From Streptomyces lilacinus (GTDB lineage Bacteria > Actinomycetota > Actinomycetes > Streptomycetales > Streptomycetaceae), in contig KL569448.1 in the NCBI GenBank assembly GCA_000715685.1, forward strand, positions 1 through 8,377: a stretch of 8,377 nt of DNA, written 5' to 3'. Each line of letters begins with the position of its first letter. The first letter of the stretch is position 1. Under the pieces are notes generated by a model. The model was given only the letters and a program-made list of their open reading frames with translations. It did not search any database and had not been told where the DNA came from. The position numbers and the translations under genes were made by a program. Of the stretch, positions 6,157 through 8,377 are shown piece after piece.

Positions 6157-7013
6157 CTAGCCCGCCACCGCCGCCCGCACCTCGTCGGCGAAGCGGGCGG
6201 CGCTCTCGCGCAGCGCCGCCACGTCGGGGCCGTGCCGCAGCACCCCGCGGCTGACGTTCGGGACGACGTCCCGGACGGCCGCGCCGAAGACCTTCGGCAG
6301 GTCGGCGGCCGTGGCGCCCTGGGCACCGATCCCGGGGGCGAGAAGCGGACCGTTGATGGCCAGATCCGCTCGCGCCGCGCCGGCGGAACCGCCCAGCGTC
6401 GCGCCCACGACCGCGCCGAAGGAGCCCATGGGGGCCGCGCCGGCGTTCTCGGCCCGCAGGTGACCGAGCATCGTCGCGGCGATCGTCGAGCCGTCGGAAC
6501 GCACCGCGTGCTGCACCTCGGCGCCCTCGGGGTTCGAGGTGAGCGCGAGCACGAACACGCCGGTGCCGCTCTCGCGCGCCAGGTCCAGCGCGGGGCGCAG
6601 CGAGCCGTAGCCGAGGTAGGGGCTGACGGTCACGGCGTCCGAGAAGAGCGGGGAGGCGGGGTCGAGGTACGTGGCGGCGTACGCGGCCATCGTGGAGCCG
6701 ATGTCCCCGCGCTTGGCGTCCATGAGCACGAGCGCCCCGGCCTCGCGCGACGCGGCGACGGCGCGCTCCAGGACCGCGACGCCGCGCGAGCCGAACCGCT
6801 CGAAGAAGGCGGACTGCGGCTTGAGGACGGCGACGCGGTCGGCCAGGGCCTCGACGACGGTCATCGCGAAGCGCTCGAGGCCGGCGATGTCGTCGGTCAG
6901 GCCCCAGTCGGCGAGCAGGGAGGCGTGCGGGTCGATGCCGACGCACAGGGGGCCGCGCTCGTCCATGGCGCGGCGCAGGCGGGCGCCGAAGGGTTCCAGG
7001 GGCGTCGTGGACG

Positions 7014-7017
<4 letters not shown>
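6157..7017 (-). CDS. pyrF: Orotidine 5'-phosphate decarboxylase (type 2 family)
   Basis: Decarboxylates orotidine 5'-monophosphate to UMP, the last step of de novo pyrimidine synthesis. The product is 286 aa, in the range of the longer type 2 enzymes. Motifs: GIDPH (27-31), KPQSAFFE (66-73), and the catalytic block [10 protein letters not shown] (100-109, with Asp100, Lys102, Asp105). Toward the C-terminus APGIGAQGA (227-235) and NVSRGVL (254-260) form the phosphate-binding part of the barrel. ATG at 7015-7017 overlaps the pyrD stop by four bases (ATGA), with GAAGAAGG seven bases upstream, pointing to translational coupling. The frame is open 102 bp further upstream, but that part lies inside pyrD and is not homologous. 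A stem-loop follows. Confidence 0.97.
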
Positions 7018-8132
<1,115 letters not shown>

Positions 8133-8172
8133 GGCGGGCCTTCCGGGGCGAGGGGTGCGGAGGGGGCGCATG

Positions 8173-8204
8173 CCGAGGGGGACACCTTCCGGTGTCCCCC
8201 TCGG
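8173..8204 (-). terminator. carB-pyrD intercistronic hairpin (terminator or processing element)
   Basis: A 14-bp perfect stem (8173-8186 with 8191-8204) is capped on the minus-strand RNA by GGAA, a GNRA-type tetraloop. It starts 10 nt after the carB stop and ends 40 bp before the pyrD start. There is no T-tract. It may terminate, partly terminate, or mark an mRNA processing point between carB and pyrD. Confidence 0.7.
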
Positions 8205-8214
8205 GCCGGGTGCC

Positions 8215-8361
8215 TTACGCCTCGCGGGCGGCGGTGAGCCGTTCCGCGTGCTCCTGCAGGGAGCTGACGCCGACCTCGCCGCGGGTCAGGGCGTCGATGC
8301 CCTGGACGGCGGCGGCGAGCGCCTGGACCGTGGTCAGGCAGGGCACCGCCCGGGCGACGGC
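8215..8361 (-). CDS. carB: Carbamoyl-phosphate synthase large subunit, last 48 residues
   Basis: CarB makes carbamoyl phosphate from bicarbonate, ammonia (channelled from the CarA glutaminase) and two ATP, feeding pyrimidine and arginine synthesis. Only the C-terminal tail is present, ending in TAA at 8215-8217. The visible residues include [20 protein letters not shown], which matches the end of the MGS-like allosteric domain in streptomycete CarB, and [15 protein letters not shown] at the terminus. The gene is cut on its 5' side by adapter sequence beginning at 8362, so the break is technical and is not evidence of a pseudogene. Its position directly upstream of pyrD and pyrF fits the streptomycete pyrimidine cluster. 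Confidence 0.93.
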   Translation of the reverse strand, partial: AVARAVPCLTTVQALAAAVQGIDALTRGEVGVSSLQEHAERLTAAREA

Positions 8362-8377
8362 CTGTCTCTTATACACA
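8362..8377. other. Sequencing adapter remnant at the contig end
   Basis: The last 16 bases, CTGTCTCTTATACACA, equal the first 16 bases of the reverse-complemented Tn5 mosaic end used in Nextera-type libraries. They interrupt carB after residue-level homology that should continue, and the contig stops partway through the adapter. This is untrimmed read sequence, not genome. Confidence 0.96.

Noticed and set aside
8215..8361. carB as a truncated pseudogene
   Set aside because: The break coincides exactly with adapter sequence and the end of the contig, so it is a technical truncation.

Overview
The window is a high-GC (by eye clearly above 70%), GTG-start-rich stretch of actinomycete chromosome, most likely Streptomyces or a close relative. 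Every recognisable gene is on the minus strand, and all are conserved housekeeping genes. Read in the direction of transcription (right to left) the order is carB (3' end only), pyrD, pyrF, mihF (actinobacterial integration host factor), gmk, rpoZ, coaBC, metK, priA (5' part only; it runs off the left edge). From memory this is the same order as S. coelicolor SCO1483 down to SCO1475.

Right part (about 6038-8361): the end of a pyrimidine operon. The tail of carB is followed by a strong 14-bp hairpin, then pyrD and pyrF, which overlap by 4 bp and are therefore probably translationally coupled. A 14-bp stem-loop after pyrF separates this block from mihF, which has its own plausible promoter.

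Middle part (about 4544-5888): mihF, gmk and rpoZ. rpoZ ends in a 17-bp stem-loop. Left part (1-4490): coaBC, then a 197-bp intergenic region with a plausible metK promoter and a palindrome resembling the Streptomyces Crp motif, then metK, a 12-bp-stem terminator, and priA. The PriA has visibly lost the helicase motifs but kept eight zinc-ligand cysteines.

Functionally the genes serve precursor and cofactor supply (UMP synthesis, GMP to GDP, coenzyme A, S-adenosylmethionine) together with nucleoid organisation, RNA polymerase assembly and replication restart. No gene-free stretch exceeds 300 bases; the longest is the 268-bp pyrF-mihF gap.

The most important non-gene signal is not biology. 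A 31-bp inverted pair of synthetic Tn5 mosaic ends (Nextera-type sequencing adapter) lies at 5523-5553 between gmk and mihF, and 16 bases of the same adapter form the last bases of the window (8362-8377). The first marks an assembly join where native sequence, probably including gmk upstream promoter elements, may be missing; the second marks a contaminated contig end inside carB. I found no undescribed system, mobile element, CRISPR array, tRNA or rRNA.
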